Shown here one piece after another: positions 9,918 to 18,673 of a stretch of DNA of 64,000 nucleotides. The stretch lies in assembly GCA_003165595.1 (NCBI GenBank), contig PLWQ01000024.1:39861-103860 (forward strand), read 5' to 3'. The translations under genes and the position numbers were made by a program. A model generated the notes under the pieces. That model was not told the origin of the DNA, made no database searches, and was given only the letters and a program-made list of their open reading frames with translations. The stretch comes from Fibrobacterota bacterium. GTDB lineage: Bacteria; Fibrobacterota; Chitinivibrionia; Chitinivibrionales; FEN-1185. Position 1 is the first letter of the stretch. Each line of letters begins with the position of its first letter.

Positions 9918-9985
9918 TGGGAGGTTATTGATAAATGAACGTATCAATTCCAGGCCTTAAGGGCCTTTCTGAGAGAGGAAAGAAG

Positions 9986-10150
9986 ATGATCAAGCTGGTG
10001 GCGTTCATTGTTGTTGGCGGCGCGATGGGGTTTGCGTATTACAAATTCGTGGGTTGCGCAACCGGAACATGCCCGATAACTTCAAATCCCTTTATAAGCA
10101 CCCTGTACGGCGCGCTCATGGGAGCGGTGCTGTCGGGCTTCGGCGCGTGA
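9986..10150 (+). CDS. Small membrane protein, DUF6132-like
   Basis: 54 residues with two hydrophobic segments around a conserved centre, CATGTCPITSNPF. Proteins with this motif are often found beside thioredoxin, rhodanese and ferredoxin genes, as here; their function is unknown. The ATG at 9986 follows GAGAGGAAAG at good spacing and fits the usual length; an upstream in-frame ATG at 9935 with GGGAGG would add 17 hydrophilic residues. Confidence 0.75.
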   Translation: MIKLVAFIVVGGAMGFAYYKFVGCATGTCPITSNPFISTLYGALMGAVLSGFGA

Positions 10151-10162
10151 AAGGAAACAACC

Positions 10163-10381
10163 ATGGCCGTATCTGTCTCATCAGGCCTCTGTCCGCAAAA
10201 TCATGCGTGTCCCGCGGTTCGCGTGTGCCCAACAGGAGCGCTCACCCAGCGAGGATTCAACGCGCCCATTGTTGACAACGACAATTGCATCGATTGCGGT
10301 AAATGCGCCAAAACTTGCCCCATGGGGGCTTTGCAAAACAGTAAGGTTGGCACCGTTTCACTTTCAAGGAGGTCATTGTGA
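10163..10381 (+). CDS. 4Fe-4S ferredoxin-like protein
   Basis: 72 residues. The C-terminal half has a full cluster motif, CIDCGKCAKTCPMGAL. The N-terminal half has an irregular set of cysteines, CPQNHACPAVRVCPTGAL, ending in the typical CP-GAL of a second site. It probably carries electrons for the neighbouring redox proteins. Its stop overlaps the GTG start of the next gene by four bases, showing translational coupling. Confidence 0.85.
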   Translation: MAVSVSSGLCPQNHACPAVRVCPTGALTQRGFNAPIVDNDNCIDCGKCAKTCPMGALQNSKVGTVSLSRRSL

Positions 10382-10812
10382 AAAAACGGAAAAAGGGTAT
10401 CGTGCGTGCGGTGTGTGCATCGATTGTCTGTCTCGGCTTCGTGTTCGGTCCTGTTGCAGTCGCCGGAGACGGTTCCACGCACCCGACAAAGCCGGACTCG
10501 TTTGCTGCGACAAAAACGGACAAGCAAGTCCCCGGAACAACCATTCTGTTCTTCATGAATCCCAACGGCCGCCCCTGCCAGATGCAGAAGGCGATCATCG
10601 ACGCTATGGCCGATTCACTCAAACATCTTGCGCAGGTGACCTATGTCAAGACGACCGAAGCCGCGGACGAGCAGAAGTTCGAAAACTACGGCATCCAAGG
10701 CCTGCCGTCCCTTATAGTAGTTGACAAAAATGGTAAAGAGATCAAGCGGTTTACCCCGGGCATTCAAAGCAGGCAAACCATTCTCACGGCACTGCACAGC
10801 AAGGCCAAATAA
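10378..10812 (+). CDS. Exported thioredoxin-fold protein with a single active-site cysteine
   Basis: 144 residues with an N-terminal signal sequence (to about residue 29) and a thioredoxin fold: a strand (TILFF), an active-site loop (NPNGRPCQMQ) and a cis-proline loop (GLPSLIVV). The first cysteine of the usual CxxC is replaced by glycine (G64), leaving only C67, so it may work as a monothiol carrier or persulfide acceptor rather than a disulfide reductant. GTG start after AGGAGG. It is directly followed by a CcdA-like gene, a likely electron donor across the membrane. Confidence 0.85.
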   Translation: MKKRKKGIVRAVCASIVCLGFVFGPVAVAGDGSTHPTKPDSFAATKTDKQVPGTTILFFMNPNGRPCQMQKAIIDAMADSLKHLAQVTYVKTTEAADEQKFENYGIQGLPSLIVVDKNGKEIKRFTPGIQSRQTILTALHSKAK

Positions 10813-11453
10813 TGGACAACCTCAACATTGCGCTCGTATTCGGCGCGGGTTTGGCTAGCGTACTGTCACCTTGCGTGTTGCCCGTAGTGCCGATTGTGGT
10901 GACCGGCACCGACAACGATCACCGGCTGCGGCCCGTGATGATTGTTCTCGGCCTGTCGCTCGCGTTTGTCGCCATGGGCGTGGTGTCGTCGCTGTTCGGA
11001 TCACTAATCGGCACGCACCTGTTTCTCGCCAAGCGTATTGCCGGCGTCTTTATCGCGCTGTTTGGGCTGCTGCTGATATTCAATGTCAATCTTTTCAAGC
11101 ATGCGAGTTTCCTCTCCAACATTGCGGGAAGAACACGGGGCAAGGTCGGCGGGTTTCTGCTCGGGCTTACCCTGGGGATCGTCTGGATTCCGTGTGTTGG
11201 CCCCATGCTGTCCGGCGTGCTGGCTCTGGTTGCCTCGCAGGGAAAGGTCGTCACGGGCATAGTGTTTCTGCTTGTGTATTCGGCCGGGTTTGCTGTTCCA
11301 ATGCTTGTGGCGGGATACGCGTCACAGTTCTTCCGGGTCAGGTTCAAAAAGATCGGCAAATTCCACGTTGCTGTTAATATCGCAAGCGGAGCAATCCTGA
11401 TTGCTCTCGGCGTTTTCGTGTACTTTCATGGGGCGACGGGGTTCGGATTCTAG
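10812..11453 (+). CDS. CcdA/DsbD-type transmembrane thiol electron transporter
   Basis: 213 residues, about six hydrophobic segments, with the conserved loops SPCVLPVVP near residue 20 and WIPCVGPM near residue 125 that hold the redox cysteine pair. CcdA proteins move reducing equivalents from cytoplasmic thioredoxin to envelope thiol proteins. The start overlaps the preceding stop (TAATG). With the cytoplasmic thioredoxin at 6443 and the exported Trx-like protein just upstream, the operon contains a complete relay. Confidence 0.9.
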   Translation: MDNLNIALVFGAGLASVLSPCVLPVVPIVVTGTDNDHRLRPVMIVLGLSLAFVAMGVVSSLFGSLIGTHLFLAKRIAGVFIALFGLLLIFNVNLFKHASFLSNIAGRTRGKVGGFLLGLTLGIVWIPCVGPMLSGVLALVASQGKVVTGIVFLLVYSAGFAVPMLVAGYASQFFRVRFKKIGKFHVAVNIASGAILIALGVFVYFHGATGFGF

Positions 11454-11497
11454 AAAACGAGGTTGGAATCACTTATCACGAAGAAAGGTGATTTGAC

Positions 11498-11893
11498 ATG
11501 CATTCTCTCGGGCTGTTGATTGCAGTTGCTGCAATCGTAATCATCTATCTCATTTATAAACGGGTTGCCGGTGCAGGAATCAAGTCTCTGAACGCCTCTG
11601 CAGCACAGGACCTTATCAAGGAATCCGGGGTGCTGATCCTTGACGTGCGAACATCGCAGGAATTCCGGGGAGGCCACATCAAGGGCGCCAAACTGCTGCC
11701 GGTCTCGGAACTTGCAGGAAGAATTGGTGAAATCGTCGACTGGAAAAATCGCCTGGTTCTGGTGTATTGCCGTTCCGGTTCGAGAAGCGCTGCGGCATGC
11801 CGCATCCTCAAAAAGAACGGGTTCACCAGGATTGCAAATCTCAATGGCGGAATCACGAGCTGGAACAGCATGGGGTTCAAGACGGTCACGTGA
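11498..11893 (+). CDS. Membrane-anchored rhodanese
   Basis: 131 residues. One N-terminal hydrophobic segment (residues 5-22) is followed by a single rhodanese domain with the active loop CRSGSRS (about residue 90). It transfers sulfane sulfur; the anchor suggests the domain faces the cytoplasm or the periplasm close to the CcdA-like protein encoded upstream. It is the last gene of the sigma-54 operon and ends 31 bases from a convergent gene. Confidence 0.9.
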   Translation: MHSLGLLIAVAAIVIIYLIYKRVAGAGIKSLNASAAQDLIKESGVLILDVRTSQEFRGGHIKGAKLLPVSELAGRIGEIVDWKNRLVLVYCRSGSRSAAACRILKKNGFTRIANLNGGITSWNSMGFKTVT

Positions 11894-11924
11894 TGACATC
11901 GGATATCAGTGGACTGTTGGCGGG

Positions 11925-12605
11925 CTAGAACCTGAAAGACAATCCGCCGCTTAGAATACCCAGCTGTCCGGAAATCGAGTTCTGCCTGAAGTAAACGTCG
12001 TCGTAGAACCTCGGCAGAAAACTCCTGTAAAAATCGAGGTATAGGCCGGGCTGAAATCCGCCGAATGCAAACGGATATCCTGCGACCCTAAGGTATGGGC
12101 CAAGAGCCCACGAAGACAATTTTTCAGGGTCCGCCGCACCCACCGTACCGGTCTCAACAATCTGTTTTGAAAGCACGAATGACATGAACCCGCCAAGACT
12201 AAGAATCAGCCGTGGATTGTCGCGGCCGCCTGAAGGTTTTGTCAACAAATGGAAATTATACAGCAGCGGCAGATCGAGAAGTAGCAGGGAAATGTCCCGT
12301 TCCCCGGCCACCCCGTTTGCTGGATCGTTGTAGTCGACGCTCTGGCCGGATTGGGCGACGTTGACTCCTGCCGAAAGGTATTGGCCCGCGACCTTGATTT
12401 CTGCTACCGCTGATCCGGCGACCGAGGTCTTTGTCGCGCCCGAGACAGCGTCTACCCTATTTCTCCCCACGATGCTGCCGTGGTATGCTCCCACCTGAAG
12501 GATCCAGGTGATCCCGTCCTGCAGAAAGCCGTCTGCGCAAAAGGCAGTGGCTATCGCCGCAAAGCAGACAAGCATCGTCACGATCCCGGCATTACGCAAT
12601 CGCAT
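11925..12605 (-). CDS. Outer-membrane beta-barrel protein, unknown role
   Basis: 226 residues with a signal sequence cleaved near ATAFCA (about residue 24). The body has alternating-residue strands, many glycines and a terminal aromatic (GGLSFRF), all typical of small outer-membrane barrels. No specific family was recognised. The start at 12605 has AAGGGGG upstream and gives a normal signal peptide; the open frame extends further upstream without support. It lies downstream of the radical SAM gene on the same strand. Confidence 0.75.
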   Translation of the reverse strand: MRLRNAGIVTMLVCFAAIATAFCADGFLQDGITWILQVGAYHGSIVGRNRVDAVSGATKTSVAGSAVAEIKVAGQYLSAGVNVAQSGQSVDYNDPANGVAGERDISLLLLDLPLLYNFHLLTKPSGGRDNPRLILSLGGFMSFVLSKQIVETGTVGAADPEKLSSWALGPYLRVAGYPFAFGGFQPGLYLDFYRSFLPRFYDDVYFRQNSISGQLGILSGGLSFRF

Positions 12606-12681
12606 CGCAGCCCCCCTTGTTTGGCCAAAAACGCCGCGCCATGAAATGGAGTGGCATTCCCACGTTAGCCAAATGAATCTT

Positions 12682-13782
12682 CTACTGCTTGTATATACAA
12701 TACACGTCTTCCGCAAAAGGATCATCAAGGATTGCAGCCCCACGTGACCGGCACCCTCCGCAGCAATAAAGATAGGAGCAGCCATGGCATTTGCCCTTGA
12801 GACGCGACTTGTCGCGGAGGGCCACCAGGTACGGATCGTGGCGGAAAATGTCGATAATGCTCCGGTTCTTCACGTTCGCGTTCGGAACAACACCGGCGAA
12901 ATAGGAACAGGGCTTCACGGACCCGTCATAATTGATGTGCACGGTTGTCCCTTTGACAACCGAACATCCCCCCATGAAACCGTACATTTTCCTCTTCGTC
13001 CACGATGGCTTTTCCTGAAGCACGGCATACGGGTAGTAAATCTGCGAGTCCATGGGAAAAACCGCCATGAGGCGGCGATAATGTTTCGTAAGGTCGTGGA
13101 TTGTGGCGTATACCGTGCGAACTTCCTCTTTTGTAAACATATTGTCGCGCAGGTATTCCTTGGCCTTTCCGCACGGCAGGACAATGGTCGGCGACCAGAT
13201 TTTGACGCCCTTACAGTTGAGATACTGGGCGATATCGCGGAGGCAGCGGTGAGTCTCTTTCGACACGACGGTGGTCGCGATGATGTCGATCCGCTGTTCC
13301 GTCATGAGGTCGATGGCGGCATCCACCATTCCAAACACCCCGGCGCATCGAGCGCCGGCCTGCGCGTCGTCCGAGGCGCCGTCGACGGATAGGTGATACC
13401 ACGACAGGCCCGACCTTTTGTGCTCCCGAATCAGTTCACGGGTGAGCAGCGTGCCGTTGGTGGCAATGCCCGTGAGAATTTTGCGTTTCGTGCAATGGCG
13501 AAGGATATCCACGTGGTCTTCGCGCATCAGCGGCTCGCCGCCGGTAAGCGCGAGGACGGAGATGTTCATGGTCTTGAGGTCATCGATGATCGCGAAGATC
13601 TCGGGGGTGGAAAGAAGCACATCGTCCGAATGGACATCGTTCTTGAAATAGCAGAATTTGCAGTCTAGGTTGCATTTGTTTGTGAGTTGCAGCCCCACCT
13701 TGATGGGACTCTTGCGGCCGACAAGGATATTGACCATCGCGGGAAGCATGATCCGGAGCGGGTAACGGAGGGTTGCGTTCAT
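12682..13782 (-). CDS. Radical SAM protein with SPASM domain
   Basis: 366 residues. The AdoMet cluster motif CNLDCKFC lies near residue 40 and is followed by ALTGGEPLMR. The C-terminal SPASM/twitch region has the cysteines of GGCSVVKG, CSYF, CHGCSYLYCCGGC and a final CIYK. SPASM enzymes modify peptides or heme-related substrates. No small precursor peptide was found next to it, so the substrate is unknown. It is preceded by a membrane-protein gene on the same strand (13-base gap), a possible partner. Confidence 0.88.
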   Translation of the reverse strand: MNATLRYPLRIMLPAMVNILVGRKSPIKVGLQLTNKCNLDCKFCYFKNDVHSDDVLLSTPEIFAIIDDLKTMNISVLALTGGEPLMREDHVDILRHCTKRKILTGIATNGTLLTRELIREHKRSGLSWYHLSVDGASDDAQAGARCAGVFGMVDAAIDLMTEQRIDIIATTVVSKETHRCLRDIAQYLNCKGVKIWSPTIVLPCGKAKEYLRDNMFTKEEVRTVYATIHDLTKHYRRLMAVFPMDSQIYYPYAVLQEKPSWTKRKMYGFMGGCSVVKGTTVHINYDGSVKPCSYFAGVVPNANVKNRSIIDIFRHDPYLVALRDKSRLKGKCHGCSYLYCCGGCRSRGAAILDDPFAEDVYCIYKQ

Positions 13783-13795
13783 GGACCGCGCATTT

Positions 13796-14419
13796 CTACC
13801 AGGGTTTGGGAATCACCTTCCACGCCCAGAGATATTCCAGCAGCGACCAGCAGCAGCAGGTACACACAATGGCCCCGATCGTCAGGCCGAGCCTCGATCG
13901 CGTTTTCTTCATGCGCCGGGCCCGCAAAAACAGAATTCCGACGAACAGAAGCGATGAAGCATAAGTCAAGCGATCCCGCTTCCCGAACGCCTCAAACATG
14001 TTGACCATCACAAAATGGCTTGCCCACACTCCAAGGAACAGGCATGACGTCACGGCCGGGAAAAAAGGCAGCCGGTGCTTGCCGACAAGCCAGGCGAATA
14101 CCGCGATACAAGGCAGCAGCACCGCAATGAACCGAAAATCAACGATTGTCAGATATCCAAGGTGCTCCGCAATCTCGCCCACAATAGCCCAGAGCGCGGT
14201 TCCGGCAAGCAGCGGGAAGAAACGGTGGTCCCGGCGCCATATGAAGAGAGCGGCAACCGCGGCGGAACAGGCGACGGCGGTGACAAAAGTGGGGAACGTA
14301 CCCCATTGGTACACGGCGACCAGCCCCACGTGACCAACCAAGAATAGCCCCAGGATCATCCCGACGGTCGACGAGACAAACCGGGGCTTGGAGGAAACGC
14401 TGGCATCAAGATTGGTCAT
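13796..14419 (-). CDS. Polytopic membrane protein, unknown function
   Basis: 207 residues with about six hydrophobic segments and short loops. It resembles no family I can name. Notable points are two acidic/His residues within membrane segments (GEIAEHLGYL) and a run of three cysteines (CTCCCW) in the last segment. It lies 13 bases upstream of the radical SAM gene and 21 bases downstream of the NifX-like gene, so it probably belongs to the same minus-strand operon. Confidence 0.7.
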   Translation of the reverse strand: MTNLDASVSSKPRFVSSTVGMILGLFLVGHVGLVAVYQWGTFPTFVTAVACSAAVAALFIWRRDHRFFPLLAGTALWAIVGEIAEHLGYLTIVDFRFIAVLLPCIAVFAWLVGKHRLPFFPAVTSCLFLGVWASHFVMVNMFEAFGKRDRLTYASSLLFVGILFLRARRMKKTRSRLGLTIGAIVCTCCCWSLLEYLWAWKVIPKPW

Positions 14420-14440
14420 GGCGCGTCCGGGGAAGTCTTT

Positions 14441-14806
14441 CTATTGGCAATTGTGCGCATGGCACGACGTCTGTTCGTCAAGCACCCGAATCTCACGCCG
14501 CTCGTACTTCCCTATGGCCTCGGTAATGGTTTCCGCTTCAACCAGAAACGGCTTTATCCCCGCCGCCACAAGGTGGTTCGCAGCACGTATTCCCATTCCC
14601 CTGCACAGCACCGCTTGGGCGCCTAACGTCCGCAGCGCATTCACCGGCATGCAACTTCCATGCTCATGGTCGGCTTCGTTGTTCGGTGAAAACGCAACGT
14701 TCTTGGTTTCCGAATCGTATACCGCAAAACACGGCGCACTGCCGAAATGGCCATGCACGACCGAATCCATTCCTTTGTCTTCAAGTACCGGCATGCAGAT
14801 TTTCAT
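14441..14806 (-). CDS. Dinitrogenase iron-molybdenum cofactor biosynthesis (NifX/NifB-C-like) protein
   Basis: 121 residues of the NifX/NafY/NifB C-terminal fold, opening MKICMPVLEDKGMDS with HFGSAPCFAVYD and the closing CRGMGIRAANHL. In nitrogen fixers this fold binds FeMo-cofactor precursors, but single-domain proteins beside DUF134 genes are widespread in anaerobes and have unclear metal-related roles. A His/Cys tail (CHAHNC) could bind metal. Its start overlaps the DUF134 stop by four bases (ATGA). Confidence 0.88.
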   Translation of the reverse strand: MKICMPVLEDKGMDSVVHGHFGSAPCFAVYDSETKNVAFSPNNEADHEHGSCMPVNALRTLGAQAVLCRGMGIRAANHLVAAGIKPFLVEAETITEAIGKYERREIRVLDEQTSCHAHNCQ

Positions 14807-15252
14807 TCGTTCCTCCAGCAGGTTTGATTGTTTTTTTCCTTACCAACTTTTTTTGAACAGCAGAATTCATTTCCTTTGCAATGCGGACACTCTCCCGGTT
14901 TTCCAGCTCCGCGTGCAACAGACCATGCATGGCCGCAGCCGCCGCATACGAACCGGCATGTGCCGACATCGACCACTCCACCCACAACCGACAGACGCTT
15001 GGAATTGACGAGGAAATCCGCAACCTTCTTGTGCGCAACCGCAACGATATTGCCGAATGTCTGCCGTGAGATTTTCATTTTCGCTGCAGCCTGTTCCTGG
15101 TACAGGCCTTCGTAATCGGCAAGCCTTATGGCTTCGAGTTCGTCGTAGGTGAGCGCGACCGATTCCACGTTCCGTTTCGAGCCGGATTGCGGCCCGAAGC
15201 TGGTGGCAATCGGATTGCAGCTCACGCGTCTTTTCTTACATGGTCGCGGCAT
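14803..15252 (-). CDS. DUF134 DNA-binding protein with C-terminal zinc ribbon
   Basis: 149 residues. The N-terminus MPRPCKKRRV and LTYDELEAIRLAD are hallmarks of DUF134, which has a sigma-region-4-like HTH (KMKISRQTFGNIVAVAHKKV). A C-terminal zinc ribbon follows (CGGCGHAW and CPHC). It is commonly paired with NifX-like proteins, as here, and may regulate the operon. The start at 15252 matches the family N-terminus; the frame stays open upstream without a start signal. Confidence 0.88.
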   Translation of the reverse strand: MPRPCKKRRVSCNPIATSFGPQSGSKRNVESVALTYDELEAIRLADYEGLYQEQAAAKMKISRQTFGNIVAVAHKKVADFLVNSKRLSVVGGVVDVGTCRFVCGGCGHAWSVARGAGKPGECPHCKGNEFCCSKKVGKEKNNQTCWRNE

Positions 15253-15500
15253 GGGGCTCCCGGAGTTTCTGGCATATGCTAATAATAAAGTACATGGTGC
15301 ACCGGTGAAATTCAAGAAGGAGATTGAACGGGCGGCGGTTGTCGGATTCCGAAGTGTAGTCTTCAACCTATCCGGCGTGGCGAGAATTGCACACTTTGCT
15401 TGGATGCAGGCGGATTCTATCTTTCTCTTTCTACTCACACGAGCCGCATGCCCTTTGCTGCGCCTGCGGATGCGAAAGGAGAAATGCCATTTCACTCGCC

Positions 15501-16325
15501 GTGTTCATGGCAATCGTGGCCGCCGGGTCCATCGGCGCCGGCCTTCTCGGTTCGCTCACCGGGCTGGGCGGCGGCATTATTGTTATTCCCCTCCTTACGC
15601 TCGCGCTCGGTGTTGACATACGATATGCGATCGGCGCTTCGCTGGTTTCCGTTATCGCAACATCGTCCGGCGCGGCCGCGGCCTATGTGCGCGAAGGCTT
15701 TGTCAATATCCGCATCGGAATGTTTCTGGAGGTCGCCACGGTAAGCGGCGCTCTTCTGGGCGCGTTTGCCGCCGCATACATCCCCGCGTCGGCGATCGCC
15801 GTGGTCTTTGGACTGGTGCTGTTGTACTCCGCATATGTGGGAATTCGCGGTTATGGCGCCGACAACCCGGTTGTTGCGCCGGATAATCTCGCTACAAGGT
15901 TGCGCATGAACGGCGCCTATCCAAGCGCGGGCGGCGTGCGTTTGTACAACGTAAGGTCAGTGGTTCCGGGCATGGGGCTCATGGCATTCGCCGGCATCCT
16001 GTCCGGATTGCTGGGCATCGGCTCCGGCGCGCTCAAGGTTATAGCCATGGACCGCATCATGAAAATCCCTTTCAAGGTCTCCACCACCACCAGTAATTTC
16101 ATGATCGGCGTCACCGCCGCCGCTGGCGCCGGCGTGTATCTCAACCGCGGGTATGTTGACCCCGTGGTTGACCTACCGGTGATGCTCGGTGTTCTGGCCG
16201 GGTCCCTTGTCGGAAGCCGTATTTTGACAAAAGCGAGGACCGGCGCGCTGCGCGTAATATTTGCAATCGTTATCGCACTTGTCGGCATGGAGATGATGTA
16301 CAAAGGCCTGAGCGGGCGATTTTGA
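15501..16325 (+). CDS. TauE/SafE-family permease (probable sulfite/organosulfur exporter)
   Basis: About 274 residues with eight hydrophobic segments and the repeated glycine-rich signature (GLLGSLTGLGGG near the start, GLLGIGSGALK in the middle) of TauE/SafE permeases. These move sulfite, sulfoacetate or related anions out of the cell. The start is uncertain. GTG 15501 or ATG 15507 fit the protein, but the only good Shine-Dalgarno, AAAGGAG at 15476-15482, is better spaced for an ATT codon at 15489 in the same frame. The frame is open upstream to 15387. The DUF1634 gene overlaps or abuts downstream, a common pairing. Confidence 0.87.
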   Translation: MFMAIVAAGSIGAGLLGSLTGLGGGIIVIPLLTLALGVDIRYAIGASLVSVIATSSGAAAAYVREGFVNIRIGMFLEVATVSGALLGAFAAAYIPASAIAVVFGLVLLYSAYVGIRGYGADNPVVAPDNLATRLRMNGAYPSAGGVRLYNVRSVVPGMGLMAFAGILSGLLGIGSGALKVIAMDRIMKIPFKVSTTTSNFMIGVTAAAGAGVYLNRGYVDPVVDLPVMLGVLAGSLVGSRILTKARTGALRVIFAIVIALVGMEMMYKGLSGRF

Positions 16326-16348
16326 AACTGAACAGGGGGAATGTTCCT

Positions 16349-16714
16349 TTGACGGACAAGCGCCTGGAACTTCTGATCGGCGCCACGCTGCGCATCGGCG
16401 TAATTGCAGCCGCCGTGCTTGCTGCGGTCGGCGGCGGTTTTCTGCTTTTTTCAGGCGTGCCGTCGAAACCGGATTTCGGAAGATTTCTCGGTGAACCCGC
16501 ATACCTTACCACTGTTGCCGGAATATTCCGCTCCGCGTTCTCCGGTAACGCCCGGGGAATTATCCAGCTTGGCCTCGTTGTGCTGATTTCCGTGCCCATC
16601 GTGCGCGTTGCGGTGTCGCTTGCCGCCTTTGCCTTTCGTAAAGACTGGCTTTACAGTGCGGTAACCGCGGTGGTGCTGGCGCTGCTTGTGGTTTCGCTCG
16701 CAACCGGGCGCTAG
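16349..16714 (+). CDS. DUF1634 membrane protein, TauE partner
   Basis: About 121 residues with three hydrophobic segments (after LELLIGATLRIGV, FLGEPAYLTT and near the C-terminus). DUF1634 proteins are regularly encoded right after TauE/SafE permeases and may form part of the transporter. A TTG start at 16349 is chosen because AGGGGG lies ten bases upstream. An alternative TTG at 16322, overlapping the permease stop by four bases, would add nine residues. Confidence 0.82.
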   Translation: MTDKRLELLIGATLRIGVIAAAVLAAVGGGFLLFSGVPSKPDFGRFLGEPAYLTTVAGIFRSAFSGNARGIIQLGLVVLISVPIVRVAVSLAAFAFRKDWLYSAVTAVVLALLVVSLATGR

Positions 16715-16957
16715 GGGCACCACACGCCGGCGTGCGATTCGCGTTTCGCGGAATCAAGAAAACAATCTTCGATTCCGATAAACGGCGGACTTCAGCATGC
16801 TGGGTGAGAGCAAATGGCCGGGGACCGGCGCCGCGCTCCTATCCAGCCACTATCCTTTATGCGATGTCGGGCACGAGGCAAGACGATCCAATACAGTGTT
16901 GGAACGAAGATTGCTTTTCATTAGAATTGGTCAATATACCGGGAAGAGGAGGTTCGC

Positions 16958-17581
16958 ATGCGTTTGAAATTCTTCACGATGTTCGCGGCAGTTGCGTCTC
17001 TCGCGCTGGCAAGCAATTCCTTTGGCGCGGACGCCCGTAAGGTGCTTGTGGAAGAAGGGAAAATCGTGTCCGCCGATGTGCAGGGCGGGTTGCTGGTCCT
17101 GAGGGCCACCGTGGAGGCGAGGGACACGTTCCTGCTGGATAAGGCCGCGGAGGTCATTAAACCGGAAAAAGCCAACCCCACTGTGCGTGACCTCGAACAA
17201 GATTCCCGGGTGCGAGTGCACTACAGGAACGTGCAGGGTACCAAGGTCGCTTCCACCATTATTTCGTTGCCTGCGCACAGACAGGAGGTCCCGCCGCCCA
17301 TTATTCAGGGCATCGACATGATCGTGGCCGAAGGAACCATCCGGGCAATTGACAACAGCGCAAACACGATGATTATATCCGCGCAGCTTGAAGCCCAGGA
17401 CACGTTCGCGCTCGACAAGTCCGCCGTCATCAGCGCCGGGCAGAAGGTCTCCACACTCGACGAGGCCAGGAATTTTGCATTTGTAACGATCCGCTACACG
17501 CTGGACAAAGGCAGGAAATTCATCAGGGAAATCATACGATCCGGGGGCCAAAGCCGCAAGGAGGACAGTGCGGGAAAATAG
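16958..17581 (+). CDS. Exported protein with tandem duplicated domain
   Basis: 207 residues with a signal peptide ending near SFGA (residue 24). Two copies of a roughly 75-residue unit follow, about 30-105 and 117-195. Both contain EGxI, then residues ending in A-DTF-LDK and a final strand (DTFLLDKAA in the first, DTFALDKSA in the second). I do not recognise the family; the pattern of beta strands suggests two small barrel-like modules in the periplasm. It is preceded by AGAGGAGG, and an outer-membrane protein follows after a 105-base gap. Confidence 0.72.
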   Translation: MRLKFFTMFAAVASLALASNSFGADARKVLVEEGKIVSADVQGGLLVLRATVEARDTFLLDKAAEVIKPEKANPTVRDLEQDSRVRVHYRNVQGTKVASTIISLPAHRQEVPPPIIQGIDMIVAEGTIRAIDNSANTMIISAQLEAQDTFALDKSAVISAGQKVSTLDEARNFAFVTIRYTLDKGRKFIREIIRSGGQSRKEDSAGK

Positions 17582-17686
17582 GCGCGACGTACGCGCTCAA
17601 GCGGGCGTGATACGAAAGCGAGGATGGCGGCCTCACGTGTCTATACGCCGAAGAGTTCGCCCAATTCCTGGATCAAGTAAAAAACA

Positions 17687-18466
17687 ATGGTGACAAATAT
17701 TTTTTCACATCGGCGCCCCGCACGGTATCTCCGCTTCGCTCTTTTGGTTTGCTTTTTCTCGTATGCTCCCGTCCTGGCGGGCCCTCCCTTCCGCACGGAT
17801 GACCCGGAGCCGGTAGACTACCATCATTGGGAGTTTTATGGCGCTTCGCAGGTAGTGAGCAATCAGGATGGCATTTCCGGAACAGCTCCTCATGTTGAAA
17901 TAAACTTTGGCATTTTCCAGCAGGCGCAGATTCATCTGATTATCCCGCTCTCCTTCAATCGTCCCCGGGCGGGCGCTTTCGCCTATGGGCCGGGGGATAT
18001 TGAGCTCGGACTGAAATATCGCTTTGTCAACGAGACGCCGTTTGTGCCCCAGATAGGCGTGTTTCCCCTGGTTGAACTCCCCGCGGGAAATGCCGCGCAA
18101 GGACTGGGCGCGGGCAATGTGCAGGTTTTTCTCCCGCTTTGGGTGCAAAAGAGCTGGGGATCGTGGACCACGTATGGAGGCGGCGGTTACCTGGTGAATA
18201 TCACGCGGGATCCGGCCAACTCGTGGTTCGCAGGATGGGAAGCGCAGCATGACTTTTCGGAAATCCTTACGATAGGAGCGGAGGCATTTGGCGTTCTTTT
18301 CCCGTCCGCAAGTCCGGGAAACGAAGTGGGCTTTGATATCGGTGCAATCCTGAACTTCAGCGACAACAATCATATGCTCTTTTCGGCAGGAAGAGACATC
18401 TTGGGCCACAGCGACATTTTCTTTTATGCCGCTTATCAATACACAATCGGCCCGCCTCCAAAATGA
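17687..18466 (+). CDS. Probable outer-membrane beta-barrel (MetA-pathway-like) protein
   Basis: 259 residues with a signal sequence and a mature start GPPFRTDDPEPVDYHHWEFY, an opening I know from a broad family of predicted outer-membrane transport proteins loosely related to Phenol_MetA_deg. Alternating hydrophobic strands and aromatic girdles continue to the C-terminus (YAAYQYTIG). The substrate is unknown. No Shine-Dalgarno stands out. The following 414 bases up to the arsR gene hold a palindrome and the arsR promoter but no gene. Confidence 0.72.
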   Translation: MVTNIFSHRRPARYLRFALLVCFFSYAPVLAGPPFRTDDPEPVDYHHWEFYGASQVVSNQDGISGTAPHVEINFGIFQQAQIHLIIPLSFNRPRAGAFAYGPGDIELGLKYRFVNETPFVPQIGVFPLVELPAGNAAQGLGAGNVQVFLPLWVQKSWGSWTTYGGGGYLVNITRDPANSWFAGWEAQHDFSEILTIGAEAFGVLFPSASPGNEVGFDIGAILNFSDNNHMLFSAGRDILGHSDIFFYAAYQYTIGPPPK

Positions 18467-18673
18467 TTCGTCACTGTGACAAAAACGGATCACAATGGCC
18501 CTGTGGTAAAGCTTCAACGACAACGAGTTCTCTTGCCGCAAGCGTCAGGAATTACCTCAAAGTGACGATAGTCTTTTTGAAACTCGGACCATTTGGCCGC
18601 TCGAACAGGACAAGATATGGGCGCCCCGCCGAAGACGGCGGCGAGCCCCGACTCCGTTGATGTGAAGGCTGAC

